DNA of 64,000 nucleotides. Source: Dermatophilaceae bacterium (lineage in GTDB: Bacteria; Actinomycetota; Actinomycetes; Actinomycetales; Dermatophilaceae). A program made the position numbers and the translations under genes. Shown piece by piece: positions 29,777 through 39,262 of the stretch; the stretch's first letter is position 1, and the number at the start of each line of letters is the position of its first letter. The stretch spans positions 1 to 64,000 of the forward strand of contig JACMPC010000057.1 of assembly GCA_014377705.1 (NCBI GenBank), given 5' to 3'. Below the pieces are notes generated by a model that made no database searches, was not told the DNA's origin, and was given only the letters and a program-made list of their open reading frames with translations.

Positions 29777-32011
29777 TCACCCGAGAAACTCGCCCAGGTC
29801 TGCGAGGTCGACCGCGCCGGGATGCATCACCACCACCTCGAAGCCGGTCCCGGCTGGTCCACGGCTGACCAGCTCGATGGCCGCGGGAACATCCGATGCC
29901 GGGCCCGGCATCGCGAGGAAGTCGCCCTGACCAAAGCCACAGCCGGATGCCTGCACGTCCAGCAGCTGGTCGGGGGTCTCGATCCCCTCGCAGATCGACA
30001 CCAGGCTCAAGGTCTCGGCGAGCCGGATGACAGCAGGCAGGAACTCGGGGTCCTCTGTGTTGTCCTCGCGCGGGTGCAGGAACGCCTGGTCGATCTTGAC
30101 CATGTCCACCGGCAGCTGGCGCAGGTGGCTCAGCGAGGAGTAGCCGGTCCCGAAGTCGTCGATGGCGACCCGGACGCCGTGGGAGCGCAGCTCTCGAAGG
30201 GTCTGGCGGCCCCGCTCGACCAGCAGCACTCCTTCGGTGACCTCCAGAACCAGGGCCGACGGCGGCAGGTCGTGATCCTTCAGTGATCGCACGATGCAGG
30301 AGGCGAACTCCTCATTGTCGAGCTGGAGGGGGGACACGTTAACGCTGACGTAGACCTCGACCCGCCGGGAAGACCGCCATTGCGCGAGGTCGGCGCAGGC
30401 ACGTTCGGTCACCCAGTGACCAAGCTCGTGGATGAGCCCGGTGTCCTCGGCGACCTGGATGAAGTCGGCGGGCGACACGTCGCCGAGCTGGCTGTCGGTC
30501 CAGCGGGCGAGCGCCTCGAGACCAGCCACGGCTCCGGTGCCCAGGTCGACGATGGGTTGGTAGGCGAGACTGATCAGGCCGTCGGCGAGCGCGGTCTGCA
30601 GGGCCTCCCTGAGCCGGAACCTGTTCATCGCCGTCGCAGCCATGGTGGGCCGGTAGAGCACGTGACGACAGCGCCCCTGGAGCTTCGCCTCGTACATGGC
30701 GAGATCCGCGTCGCGCAGCAGCGTCTCTGTGGTCTCATGCGCTCCTGCGATGGCGATGCCGACACTGGCGCCAATGGTCAGGGTGCGCCGGCTGAAGTCC
30801 ACCGGGATCCTGCTCAGGGCGCTGATCACCCGGTCGCCCAGGGCGGTCACCTGCTCAGGGGTCACATCCTCGACCAGCAGGGCGAACTCGTCGCCGCCGA
30901 CGCGCGCGGCTGTGTCTCCGTCGCGGGCACAACCCTGCAGGCGCCTGGCAGCGGCAGCGATCACCTCGTCGCCACAGGCATGGCCGAAGCTGTCGTTGAC
31001 GGTCTTGAAGTTGTCGAGGTCGATGAAGAGCACCGCGATCTGACGCGACGGGTGTCTGCGAAGAGCCTGACCAACCCGGTCCCGAAAGAGCTTACGGTTG
31101 GGCAGACCGGTGAGCGCGTCGTGAAGGGCCTGGTGCTCCAGACGCTCCTCCAGAAGCTTCTCCCGGGTCACGTCCACCATCACGCCGTGCCAGGTCGCAT
31201 GGCCCGCTGCGTCCCACAGCAGGATCGCGTCGTCTCTCACCCATACCGTCGATCCGTTGCGGTGACGCAGGCGGTAGGTGTCCGAGTAGGCCTTGTCCTC
31301 GGCGCTCTGGATAAGCAGGTCTCTCTCTTCGGCCAGCGCACTCCCGGCCAGGTCCTTCGACTGCCGGTCGTGCGGGTGGAGGAGCTGCACCCACAGGCCC
31401 GGATCGGCCATCCACTCGCGGGTGGTGAAGCCGAGAATGGACTCGATCTGCGGGCTGACGTACAACCATCTGCCCTGTGGCCCGGGCTCGGCGACATACA
31501 CGATCGCGGGCACCCGCTCGACCTGCAGCAGGGAGCGCTGCTCCGCCGAGCGCGTGTCCCTGGCGACCTTTCGGCGCTCGGTAAGGTCCTGGGTCACGCT
31601 GATCGCATGGTTCGGGTTACCGTCGGCATCCCGCACCAGAGACACGGTATGGGCCACCCACAGGGTTCCGCCGTCCTTGCGGACAAACCGCTCGTCGGTG
31701 GCGAACCGTTCGCTCGCCCCGCCGACCAGCTCGGCGAACCGATCGAGGTGGGCTGCCAGGTCATCGGGATGTATGAAGGTCGTGACGGCGTTGTCCGCGA
31801 ACTCCTCGCAGGAGTACCCGAGCGAGTCTCGCAACACCTCGTTGGTCGAGGTTGTGCGGCCGTCGAGGTCAAGGACGCCGATACCGACCGGTGCCGCGTC
31901 GAAGGCCGGCTCGATGCGACCGTCGCGCCCTCCCAGTCCCGCGTCCGCAGCTCCGGTACCCGCCGCGGGTCCGTCCTGGAACGACGGACCGGCGCTGTCG
32001 TTGCTGTCCAC
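29777..32011 (-). CDS. PAS-GGDEF-EAL diguanylate cyclase/phosphodiesterase
   Basis: Two PAS modules; GGDEF motif RVGGDEFALLVED; EAL motif GLEALARW, DDFGTGYSSLSHL. Confidence 0.9.
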   Translation of the reverse strand: MDSNDSAGPSFQDGPAAGTGAADAGLGGRDGRIEPAFDAAPVGIGVLDLDGRTTSTNEVLRDSLGYSCEEFADNAVTTFIHPDDLAAHLDRFAELVGGASERFATDERFVRKDGGTLWVAHTVSLVRDADGNPNHAISVTQDLTERRKVARDTRSAEQRSLLQVERVPAIVYVAEPGPQGRWLYVSPQIESILGFTTREWMADPGLWVQLLHPHDRQSKDLAGSALAEERDLLIQSAEDKAYSDTYRLRHRNGSTVWVRDDAILLWDAAGHATWHGVMVDVTREKLLEERLEHQALHDALTGLPNRKLFRDRVGQALRRHPSRQIAVLFIDLDNFKTVNDSFGHACGDEVIAAAARRLQGCARDGDTAARVGGDEFALLVEDVTPEQVTALGDRVISALSRIPVDFSRRTLTIGASVGIAIAGAHETTETLLRDADLAMYEAKLQGRCRHVLYRPTMAATAMNRFRLREALQTALADGLISLAYQPIVDLGTGAVAGLEALARWTDSQLGDVSPADFIQVAEDTGLIHELGHWVTERACADLAQWRSSRRVEVYVSVNVSPLQLDNEEFASCIVRSLKDHDLPPSALVLEVTEGVLLVERGRQTLRELRSHGVRVAIDDFGTGYSSLSHLRQLPVDMVKIDQAFLHPREDNTEDPEFLPAVIRLAETLSLVSICEGIETPDQLLDVQASGCGFGQGDFLAMPGPASDVPAAIELVSRGPAGTGFEVVVMHPGAVDLADLGEFLG

Positions 32012-32082
32012 GATCTCCCGTTCTCCGGTGGGGTGTGCGTGCCTTGTAGAGAGAAAATACAGTCAGGGTCCGATGTATATCG

Positions 32083-32100
32083 GGCGTTTGGCCAAACGCC
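32083..32100. promoter_or_regulatory. 18-bp perfect palindrome GGCGTTTGGCCAAACGCC upstream of GGDEF-EAL gene
   Basis: Direct reading; adjoining imperfect dyad CCGATGTATATCGG at 32070-32083. Confidence 0.6.
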
Positions 32101-32322
32101 TGGCGCATACGGGTGAAAGCCGGTCCAAAACGACGCGGGTTGACCTCGGCCGGGCATCTCGCCGGGGACGGGGCCATCGCTGCTTCCGGACGAGGCGCGA
32201 CTGGCAGCCTGGGCGCTCGTCGCCATCGGCTGGGGCGCGGCAGTGGTAGAGCAAGACACGGCGACCAGAGTCGTCCGCCGTCCAGGCGATGCATCAGATC
32301 ACAGGGCGCAACCTTGTCCTCG

Positions 32323-33666
32323 TCACGTCTCGCGACCTGCCGGGGCAAGCTCTCCGGGGCCCGGGGCTTCGAACTCACTCCCCGGGACCTCGCGGTCGTC
32401 CGGACGAGTGCGAGGGATCTTGGTGACCACGGTGAGGACGATCGAGACCAGCGCGATTCCGGCGATCACCGTGTACCCGAGCGTGTAGCTCTTCGCGCCG
32501 CCGATGAGCGAGGCGATGATGAGCGGGCCCATCACTCCACCCAGGCTCCAGCCGAGAATCATCAGGCCGTAGATGGCGCCGGCGTGACGCACGCCGAAGT
32601 AGTCGCCGGCGGTCGCGGGCATGGTGCCGAACGCGCCTCCGTAGCAGAGGTAGATGACCGCGGCGAGGATGAAGAAGAGCACCATGTTGCCCGCATGGGG
32701 GATGAGCAGCAGGCAGATGCCCTGGAGCCCGAGCATCGCGGCGAACGCCGGCATCCGGCCCGTGCGGTCCGAGACCACCGCCCACAGGATCCGGCCGCCC
32801 CCGTTGAAGATCGCGAGCGCTCCGACCAGACCCGCGGCTCCGGCGGTGGTGTAGCCGGCGATGTCGGTGGCGCTGGCCGCGGCCTGGGAGATGAGCGCGA
32901 TACCGGCGGTCACGTTGAGGGTGAGCAGCGCGGTGAGCAGGTACCACTGCGGGGTGTGCAGCGCCTCCTTCCCGGTGTACTCCCTGCCGCTACCGATGAC
33001 ACGGCCGCCGGTGGCCGGCGCGAAGCCCGGGACGGCATACCCCCCTGGCGGGTTGCGGAAGAACGATGCGCCGATCAGCGAAAGGAGCATGTACCCGATC
33101 CCCAGTGGCAGGAACGCCCTCGTCGGCATGTCCTTGTTGCTGTCGATGAGGCGCTGGGCGATCGGCGACGTCAGGACGGCACCGAAGCCGAAGCCGCCGA
33201 CGGCCAGCCCGGTGATGAGTCCCCTCTTGTCGGGAAACCACTTCTGAAGCATGGCGATCGGGACGATGTAGGCGAAGCCGAGACCGAAGCCACCGATGAG
33301 CCCATAGCCCAGGACGAGCAGCCAGAGCTGATCTTGGCTGCGCGAGAACGACGCGAGGATCACGCCGGCGCCGTAGATGACCCCGCCCAGCAGCGCGACC
33401 GGACGCGGCCCCCGCTTGTCCTGCAGACGCCCGCCGACGTAGGAGCCGACGAAGATCATGCCGATCGCCACCTCGAACGGCAGCGCGCTCTGCATGGTGC
33501 TGAGCCGGAACGGCTCGGCGACGCTCAGGGCCTTGCCGAACACGCTCCACGCGTACACGGCGCCGATCGAGAACTGCAGCAACAGGGCCGCGCCGACCAG
33601 CCACCAACGTCCCCTGGTCGGATCCTGCTCGCGTGCCGTGGTCGTTCGGGTGCCCTCGGTGGCCAT
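32323..33666 (-). CDS. OFA-family MFS transporter
   Basis: 12-TM pattern; WWLVGAALLLQFSIGAVYAWSVF and FGFGAVLTSPIAQRLI. Confidence 0.8.
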   Translation of the reverse strand: MATEGTRTTTAREQDPTRGRWWLVGAALLLQFSIGAVYAWSVFGKALSVAEPFRLSTMQSALPFEVAIGMIFVGSYVGGRLQDKRGPRPVALLGGVIYGAGVILASFSRSQDQLWLLVLGYGLIGGFGLGFAYIVPIAMLQKWFPDKRGLITGLAVGGFGFGAVLTSPIAQRLIDSNKDMPTRAFLPLGIGYMLLSLIGASFFRNPPGGYAVPGFAPATGGRVIGSGREYTGKEALHTPQWYLLTALLTLNVTAGIALISQAAASATDIAGYTTAGAAGLVGALAIFNGGGRILWAVVSDRTGRMPAFAAMLGLQGICLLLIPHAGNMVLFFILAAVIYLCYGGAFGTMPATAGDYFGVRHAGAIYGLMILGWSLGGVMGPLIIASLIGGAKSYTLGYTVIAGIALVSIVLTVVTKIPRTRPDDREVPGSEFEAPGPGELAPAGRET

Positions 33667-33673
33667 CTCGCTC

Positions 33674-34048
33674 CTACAGTCGAGCCCACCGTACGTCCGG
33701 CCGCCACCCGACCACCGGCCGGCCTCTGCGCGCGAGTGCGCACCCCCGCGCGACGGGTGGTTCTGGCGGGACGTGCTTCGTCAGCCCGCGACGCACCGCC
33801 TCCCCGCCGACCTGGGCGATCAGGTCGGAATCTCCGCAGACCACGAGCTGGGTCTGGGCGCGGCTCAGGCCGACATACAACTTCTCCCTGGCCCGTGAGA
33901 GGTCGCGGAAGCCGTTGACTGCGAGCACGACGACCGGGCGCTCGAGGCCCTTGAAGCCCAGCACGTGGCCGTAGAAGACGTCTTCCGCAGCGAAGAAGTC
34001 CGCCCAGTAGGCGTCCACGCCGACCCCCTCGACCATCTCAATCTGCAC
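33674..34048 (-). pseudogene. C-terminal fragment of superfamily I (UvrD-like) helicase
   Basis: FKGLERPVVVLAVNGF...AREKLYVGLSRAQTQLVVCGDSDLIAQVGGEAVRRGL; no Walker A or N-terminal domains upstream. Confidence 0.65.
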
Positions 34049-34289
34049 CGGGTGACGTCTGGCCAGGAAGGGCCAGTCGGTCGCCCTCGTCTGCTGCCCA
34101 GGCTTCGACCGCCGCCTCAGCGCTGGCGTAGCCGCGGCCTATGGACTCGAAGTGGATGTCCCTGGCGGTGAAGCCGCCTACGCGATCACCACTGATCGTC
34201 CCCACGTGCTTGCCAGCACAGCATACGTGCCAGACCCATGGGGAGTACTGCATCAATGTGATGCCTGAGTCGTCCGGCAGTTGCATCAT
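34038..34289 (-). CDS. small hypothetical protein
   Basis: MMQLPDDSGITLMQYSPWVWHVCCAGKHVGTISGDRVGGFTARDIHFESIGRGYASAEAAVEAWAADEGD. Confidence 0.4.
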   Translation of the reverse strand: MMQLPDDSGITLMQYSPWVWHVCCAGKHVGTISGDRVGGFTARDIHFESIGRGYASAEAAVEAWAADEGDRLALPGQTSPGAD

Positions 34290-34749
34290 GGCGAACTCGA
34301 TTCGGTGGTCCTTGACTGGATGACACTGGCTACCTAGGGTCGGCGGCAGCAAGTGGCAAGGCCGTCGCCGCCAGGGTCTGGGCAGCTGGGACTGCAGGCT
34401 ACACCCGAGACACCCCCGCTGAGCAGCAAGTTTGTCCACTTTTTCGACCGACCGACAAGGCCCCCACGCCCCGGATCAGCTTTAGCCCATCCGTCCGCGC
34501 AGGGGTGCGCTGGCTGACACCCGGGTTGTCCTGCCCCGAGATGGATCTTCACGTCCTGGGCCATAAGCCGCATCGAGCGCGTCTGGCTAAGGACGCTTCC
34601 ACGTCCACTCAGCCAACCTCTCACTGCCCGCCAGAAGATGGTCGAGTGCACCACGATTTGGGCAACCCTCTATGGGCCTTCTACCATCAGGTGAACGGTA
34701 ATCCATGATGAGAACGCCGAGTAGACGACCGTTGTCCAGAGGAACCCAG

Positions 34750-34923
34750 ATGGCCGAGGCCAGAACGCCGCCGGAGCCCAGGTGCCCCATCCGGCCCGGT
34801 GACCCGTGCTCGCTGTGTGTGCCGGGAGCCAGCGGACCGCAGGACTGCGGCCTGGTCTCCCTGGTCATGTCCGACCCTGACCTTCGCGAACGGCTGCACG
34901 ACCTCCGCACCGCCGCTGTCTGA
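34750..34923 (+). CDS. small conserved actinobacterial protein (DUF6767-like)
   Basis: RCPIRPGDPCSLCVPGASGPQDCGLVSLVMSDPDLRERL. Confidence 0.5.
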   Translation: MAEARTPPEPRCPIRPGDPCSLCVPGASGPQDCGLVSLVMSDPDLRERLHDLRTAAV

Positions 34924-35188
34924 CTCTCCCCCGCCATGTACTCCGGACCGGCGCCCGACCAGACTGAGGTCATGCGATCTCGTGCGATACCCCTTTCCTG
35001 GCCGCCTCGACACACCCTTCTGATCAGCCGGGTCGTCGGTACAACTGGGTGTCACCCTCCATCCTGAGGTCAGGGCTCGTCGAGTTCACCGATATCTGGA
35101 TGATGCGCGAGATGCTGTTGAACCTTCGCGACCGAGCCGAAGGGCGCGGCGTGCAGACGGGGGCGATGCAAGATGCGAACGGTTCGGC

Positions 35189-35626
35189 GTGAGCTGGGAC
35201 GAGTACATCCGCGCGGTGGTGCGAATCGAGCTTGGCGACGGTCTCGTGCAGATCGCACCAGCCCCACCGGGCCGCGCCGACGGCACCTTCCCTGACGTCC
35301 CCCACCACGTGCTGTATGTCGTGACGGCCTTCAACCCGGGAGGACTCGTCAGCCCGGAGCCGGCGAACCAGCAGGCGCACACAGCCCTGATCCGCCGGCT
35401 CGAGGCTGACCACGTCACCTATCGGGAGGCCTCCGGGGGCGACCCCGGCTGGACCCGCACCGAGACCGGCTTCGCCGTGGTCGGGGTCGACGAGGCCTAT
35501 GCGAAGGCACTCGGTCGTGACTTCGGCCAGGACGCAATCTTTGAGTGGACTCCCACCGAGCTGTCTGTGCTCGCGTGCGACGGTGAGCGACGCTCCTCAG
35601 CCGGTTGGGTCATGACAGCTGTGTGA
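35189..35626 (+). CDS. DUF3293 domain-containing protein
   Basis: VVTAFNPGG...NQQAHTALIRRLEA..W.EPGFAVVGV..A.ALGRDFGQDAIFEWT. Confidence 0.7.
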   Translation: MSWDEYIRAVVRIELGDGLVQIAPAPPGRADGTFPDVPHHVLYVVTAFNPGGLVSPEPANQQAHTALIRRLEADHVTYREASGGDPGWTRTETGFAVVGVDEAYAKALGRDFGQDAIFEWTPTELSVLACDGERRSSAGWVMTAV

Positions 35627-35645
35627 ATCCGGGCACCGTCATATC

Positions 35646-35984
35646 TCATGTGTGCCCGTCACCAAGAAATCTTCTCGCCCAACCCCCCGTGCAGGTGGAA
35701 ACTTGCGGGGCAGGGCACTCAAGGGGGCCGCCTCCACCCGCAACCCGCGGCCGACAGCGACGAAGGCAGCAACCGCCGTGGCCCCCGGCCTCGGACATCC
35801 CACTCCACACCCCTTCGTCCTGGTGGGCCTCGATCGCCCAGGCAAGGCAGATCGCAGCAACCGTGCAACGGCGGCATACGGCCTTTGCGGCCTCGATCTG
35901 GAGAACCGCGTGTCGCGTGTCGCCGATCGGGAAGAAGAGCTCGGGACTCTCGTCCAAGCAGGCAGAACTGTTGCGCCAGGTCAT
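35646..35984 (-). CDS. WhiB-family transcriptional regulator
   Basis: WRNSSACLDESPELFFPIGDTRHAVLQIEAAKAVCRRCTVAAICLAWAIEAHQDEGVWSGMSE: four Fe-S Cys and GVWxG turn. Confidence 0.85.
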   Translation of the reverse strand: MTWRNSSACLDESPELFFPIGDTRHAVLQIEAAKAVCRRCTVAAICLAWAIEAHQDEGVWSGMSEAGGHGGCCLRRCRPRVAGGGGPLECPAPQVSTCTGGWARRFLGDGHT

Positions 35985-36211
35985 CAGGTCGGGGCTCCTT
36001 GAGTACGATGCGGAAGGTGAGTGCAACTGATCAGTTCCGGGCACATCGCACGGTAGCCAGTGGCCACCCACCCGGAGCTCGAGGCCTGAGCCTCCTTGCA
36101 CATAGCGTCTCGCCTTCCCGCTGCATCTCATCCAGCACATGGTGGAGATTGGTTACACATGTGCTCGGTGAGTCGCCGTTTGCTCGGCAAGTTGACGTGC
36201 AGGTGGGCGGC

Positions 36212-36862
36212 TCAGCTGCCCGCTTTCGGGGAGTCGCCGGTGAGGTCTTCGGGTGTCAGCCCGGCCAGGGTTTCGCTGATCGACACCGGGGACCTGAACT
36301 GGCGACGGCCAAAGGCACGCAACAGTGAGTGGAGCTCTTCGCCGAGACCCCGGGGCGGCAGGTCGATCGCGTATTCGACGGCCTCGTCGTCGCTCGCGGC
36401 GACCCGGACGCCGACCCGGATGTCCTTCAGCAGCCCGGCCACTGCCACGTTCTCAGCCGCGACCAGGCCGGTGAAGCGGTGGACGCCCTCCTGTCGGGCC
36501 CGATCCGCCAGCCGGGTCAGCAGCTCGGTGCCGAGACCCCGTCGCTGCCACTCGTCGATGACGGTGACGGCCACCTCGGCCCCCTGCGAGTCGTGCAGGT
36601 GCCGGATGTAGCGAGCGATGCCAAGGCCGCGGCCATCCACGGGATTCACGGCGCCGAACGCCTCGTGGTTGTGATGGTCGATCTCGGTGAAGTAGCGCAG
36701 CTCTGCGGGAGACAGGCTGGACTTGCCGGTGAGGAACCGCAGCTGCCGGGACTCGACACTCAACCGGGCGAAGCCGTCAACCAGCAACGGCGAATCCCCG
36801 GACCGGACCTCTCGGATGTGCACGACCGAACCATCGCGCAGACTCACGTCGTTGCCGTTCAT
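36212..36862 (-). CDS. GNAT-family N-acetyltransferase
   Basis: VTVIDEWQRRGLGTELLTRLADRAR acetyl-CoA binding motif. Confidence 0.8.
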   Translation of the reverse strand: MNGNDVSLRDGSVVHIREVRSGDSPLLVDGFARLSVESRQLRFLTGKSSLSPAELRYFTEIDHHNHEAFGAVNPVDGRGLGIARYIRHLHDSQGAEVAVTVIDEWQRRGLGTELLTRLADRARQEGVHRFTGLVAAENVAVAGLLKDIRVGVRVAASDDEAVEYAIDLPPRGLGEELHSLLRAFGRRQFRSPVSISETLAGLTPEDLTGDSPKAGS

Positions 36863-36926
36863 CGCGCCAAGTCTGACACCTGTGACCCCACGGGCTCATC
36901 CGCTCAGCACCGGTGTGGGGCAGGAC

Positions 36927-37169
36927 TCAGCGTGGACGCCTGCCAGTCCTGGCCGGGAGCCGCCGGCGCCACCGGATCAATCCCCACAACGCCAGGACAA
37001 GGGCCAGCAGGATCATCGCGGGCAGCAGAGCCGGCCTGCCGGTGAGCTCCAGAAACACGGTCAGCACGAAAACCGCGAAGACCCAGAAACCGAGAATGCC
37101 GATGAGGATGTCGAAGTCCTCCCCGGAGCGAACCTTCTGAGTGTTCAGTCTCGCGGAGTCCGGGTCCAC
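36927..37169 (-). CDS. small 2-TM membrane protein, translationally coupled to ABC permease
   Basis: GTG start overlaps upstream stop as TAGTG; VDPDSARLNTQKVRSGEDFDILIGILGFWVFAVFVLTVFLELTGRPALLPAMILLALVLALWGLI. Confidence 0.55.
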   Translation of the reverse strand: MDPDSARLNTQKVRSGEDFDILIGILGFWVFAVFVLTVFLELTGRPALLPAMILLALVLALWGLIRWRRRLPARTGRRPR

Positions 37170-38062
37170 TACTTGACCGCTCCGGCCGTCAGCCCGGCCA
37201 CGATCTGCTTCTGGAAGACCAGCACCATGATCACCAGCGGGATGGTGACGATGGTGGCGGCCGCCATCACCGCGGTGTACGGCTCCTGGTGCGGCTGCGA
37301 CCCGCTGAACGAGGCGATCGCGACGGTGACGGTCTGGGTCTGGCCGTTGGACAGCTGGCTGGCGATCAGGAACTCGTTCCACGAGGTGATGAACGCCAGG
37401 ACCGCCGTCGTGAAGACGCCCGGCGCCGCCAGCGGCATGATGATCTTGCGAAAGGCCTGCGACTTGGTGCACCCGTCGATGCGAGCCGCCTCCTCGAGCT
37501 CCCAGGGCATCTCCCGGAAGAACGAGACCAGGATGTAGATGGTCAGCGGCAGTGCGAACGAGATGTACGGGATGATCAGCGCCTGGTAGGTGCCGATCCA
37601 GTTGAGGTCGGTGAAGAGCTGGAACAGCGGAGTCACCAACGCCACGCCAGGGAACATCGAAGCGGCCAGGATGAACCCCAGGACCAGGTACTTGGCCCGG
37701 AAGTTGAGCCGTGCCAGCGCATACGACGCGAAGATGCCGAACATGAGCGAGATGAAGGTGGTGATGATCCCCACGATGAGGCTGTTGACCAGGGCACGGG
37801 CCAGGTGGTTGCCCGTGTCGGTGGAGAACGCGGCGCGAAAGTTGTCCAGGGTGACGTGACTGAAGAAGGGGGTCGCGTCGTAGGTGAAGCCGACATCCCG
37901 GAAGGCAGTGACGACCATCCAGTACGCGGGTAGCAGACACCAGATGGCGATGAGAGCGGCGAAGACGTAGGTGCGCCGCGACTCCCATCGCTTGCGGTTG
38001 TGAGCCTTGCGGTTCACGTGGGCGCCGGGCTCGGTGTCCTGGGTTGCGGTTGCAGTGGTCAT
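37169..38062 (-). CDS. carbohydrate ABC transporter permease (MalG-type)
   Basis: EAARIDGCTKSQAFRKIIMPLAAPGVFTTAVLAFITSWNEFLIA. Confidence 0.88.
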   Translation of the reverse strand: MTTATATQDTEPGAHVNRKAHNRKRWESRRTYVFAALIAIWCLLPAYWMVVTAFRDVGFTYDATPFFSHVTLDNFRAAFSTDTGNHLARALVNSLIVGIITTFISLMFGIFASYALARLNFRAKYLVLGFILAASMFPGVALVTPLFQLFTDLNWIGTYQALIIPYISFALPLTIYILVSFFREMPWELEEAARIDGCTKSQAFRKIIMPLAAPGVFTTAVLAFITSWNEFLIASQLSNGQTQTVTVAIASFSGSQPHQEPYTAVMAAATIVTIPLVIMVLVFQKQIVAGLTAGAVK

Positions 38063-39099
38063 TTCGCCTTCCCCCTGCCGCTCACGGTGGTGGTTTCAAC
38101 GGCATTGACTCCGAGGGCCTTCACGAAGATGAGAGCCACCAGGAAGATCAGGATGAACGTGATGGTCGACAGGGCCGAAGCGCTGTTGAAGTTCCCGCTC
38201 CTGATCTCCTGGACCACCAGGATCGACAACGTGGTCGTGTTGTTCGCACCCCCGGTCATGATCTGGGGCAGGTCGTACATGCGCAGCGCATCCAGGGTGC
38301 GGAACAGCACCGCGACCAGCAGCGCCGGCTTCACCAGCGGCAGCGTGATGTGCCTGAAACGCTGCCAGGCCGTCACCCCGTCGACTTTGGCGGCCTCGTA
38401 GACGTCAGCGGGGATGATCTGCAGGCCGGCAAGGATCAGCAGGGCCATGAAGGGTGTCGTCTTCCAGACATCGGCGATGATGATCCCCGCCCGGGCCGGG
38501 TTCTCACTGCCGGTCCACAAGATCGAGGTGCCGAACATCTTGTTGGCGATGCCCTCGAAAGCGAAGATGAAGAACCACAGCTTGGCGGTCACCGCCGTGG
38601 GGATGGCCCAGGGCACCAGGACCGAGGCCCGTAGCAGACCCCGTCCGCGGAAGGTGCGCGCCATGATGACTGCCATCCCGAACCCGATCGCGGTCTCGAG
38701 GATGACGGTCACCACGGTGAAGAAGAACGTGGTGCTGATGGAACTCCAGAACTGGGCGCCCAGTGTGCCCGGCGGGCAGGGGACGCTGACCCCGCCGGCG
38801 GTGCACTGCTGCAGGATCCAGTGCGTGTAGTTCGCGATCCCGGCAAAGCCGCCGGCCACGAACAGGCCGGTGGCCGAATCCAGCCCCGCGTCCTTCTGAA
38901 AGGACTGGAACACTGCACTGACGACCGGATACAGGATGACAATGGTCAGCACCACGATGCTCGGGGCGATAAGCATCGATGCCGCCCTGCCCTGGGTGGC
39001 TTCCTTGCGGACCATATCCCCCTTGTCCGGGTTCGGCGGGGATCCGGCTTGACCGCTCTCGAGGTCGGTGCCGGACTGCGGTTCAGTAGACATGCCCAC
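38059..39099 (-). CDS. sugar ABC transporter permease (MalF-type)
   Basis: EAAKVDGVTAWQRFRHITLPLVKPALLVAVLFRTLDALRMYD. Confidence 0.88.
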   Translation of the reverse strand: MGMSTEPQSGTDLESGQAGSPPNPDKGDMVRKEATQGRAASMLIAPSIVVLTIVILYPVVSAVFQSFQKDAGLDSATGLFVAGGFAGIANYTHWILQQCTAGGVSVPCPPGTLGAQFWSSISTTFFFTVVTVILETAIGFGMAVIMARTFRGRGLLRASVLVPWAIPTAVTAKLWFFIFAFEGIANKMFGTSILWTGSENPARAGIIIADVWKTTPFMALLILAGLQIIPADVYEAAKVDGVTAWQRFRHITLPLVKPALLVAVLFRTLDALRMYDLPQIMTGGANNTTTLSILVVQEIRSGNFNSASALSTITFILIFLVALIFVKALGVNAVETTTVSGRGKAK

Positions 39100-39157
39100 T
39101 CCTTGCCACGCGGGCCAGATCGCCCCTGGGTGTTGGACTCACACGTATCCGTATCCC

Positions 39158-39193
39158 CTGCTGTGACTGCTGTGACTGCTGTGACTGCTGTGG
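39158..39193. repeat. 9-bp tandem repeat CTGCTGTGA x4 abutting hairpin
   Basis: Direct reading. Confidence 0.95.
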
Positions 39194-39227
39194 GTGGGCC
39201 GACACCCACCCACCGCAGTCACAGCAG
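39176..39227 (-). terminator. 23-bp-stem hairpin at SBP/permease junction
   Basis: CTGCTGTGACTGCTGTGGGTGGG-CCGACA-CCCACCCACCGCAGTCACAGCAG, 22/23 paired. Confidence 0.8.
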
Positions 39228-39262
39228 TGCTGAGATCACTCAGCTGAGATCATTCAGTCACA

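Noticed and set aside
30380-32116. 578-aa plus-strand ORF opposite the GGDEF-EAL gene
   Set aside because: Shadow ORF; minus strand carries unmistakable GGDEF and EAL motifs.
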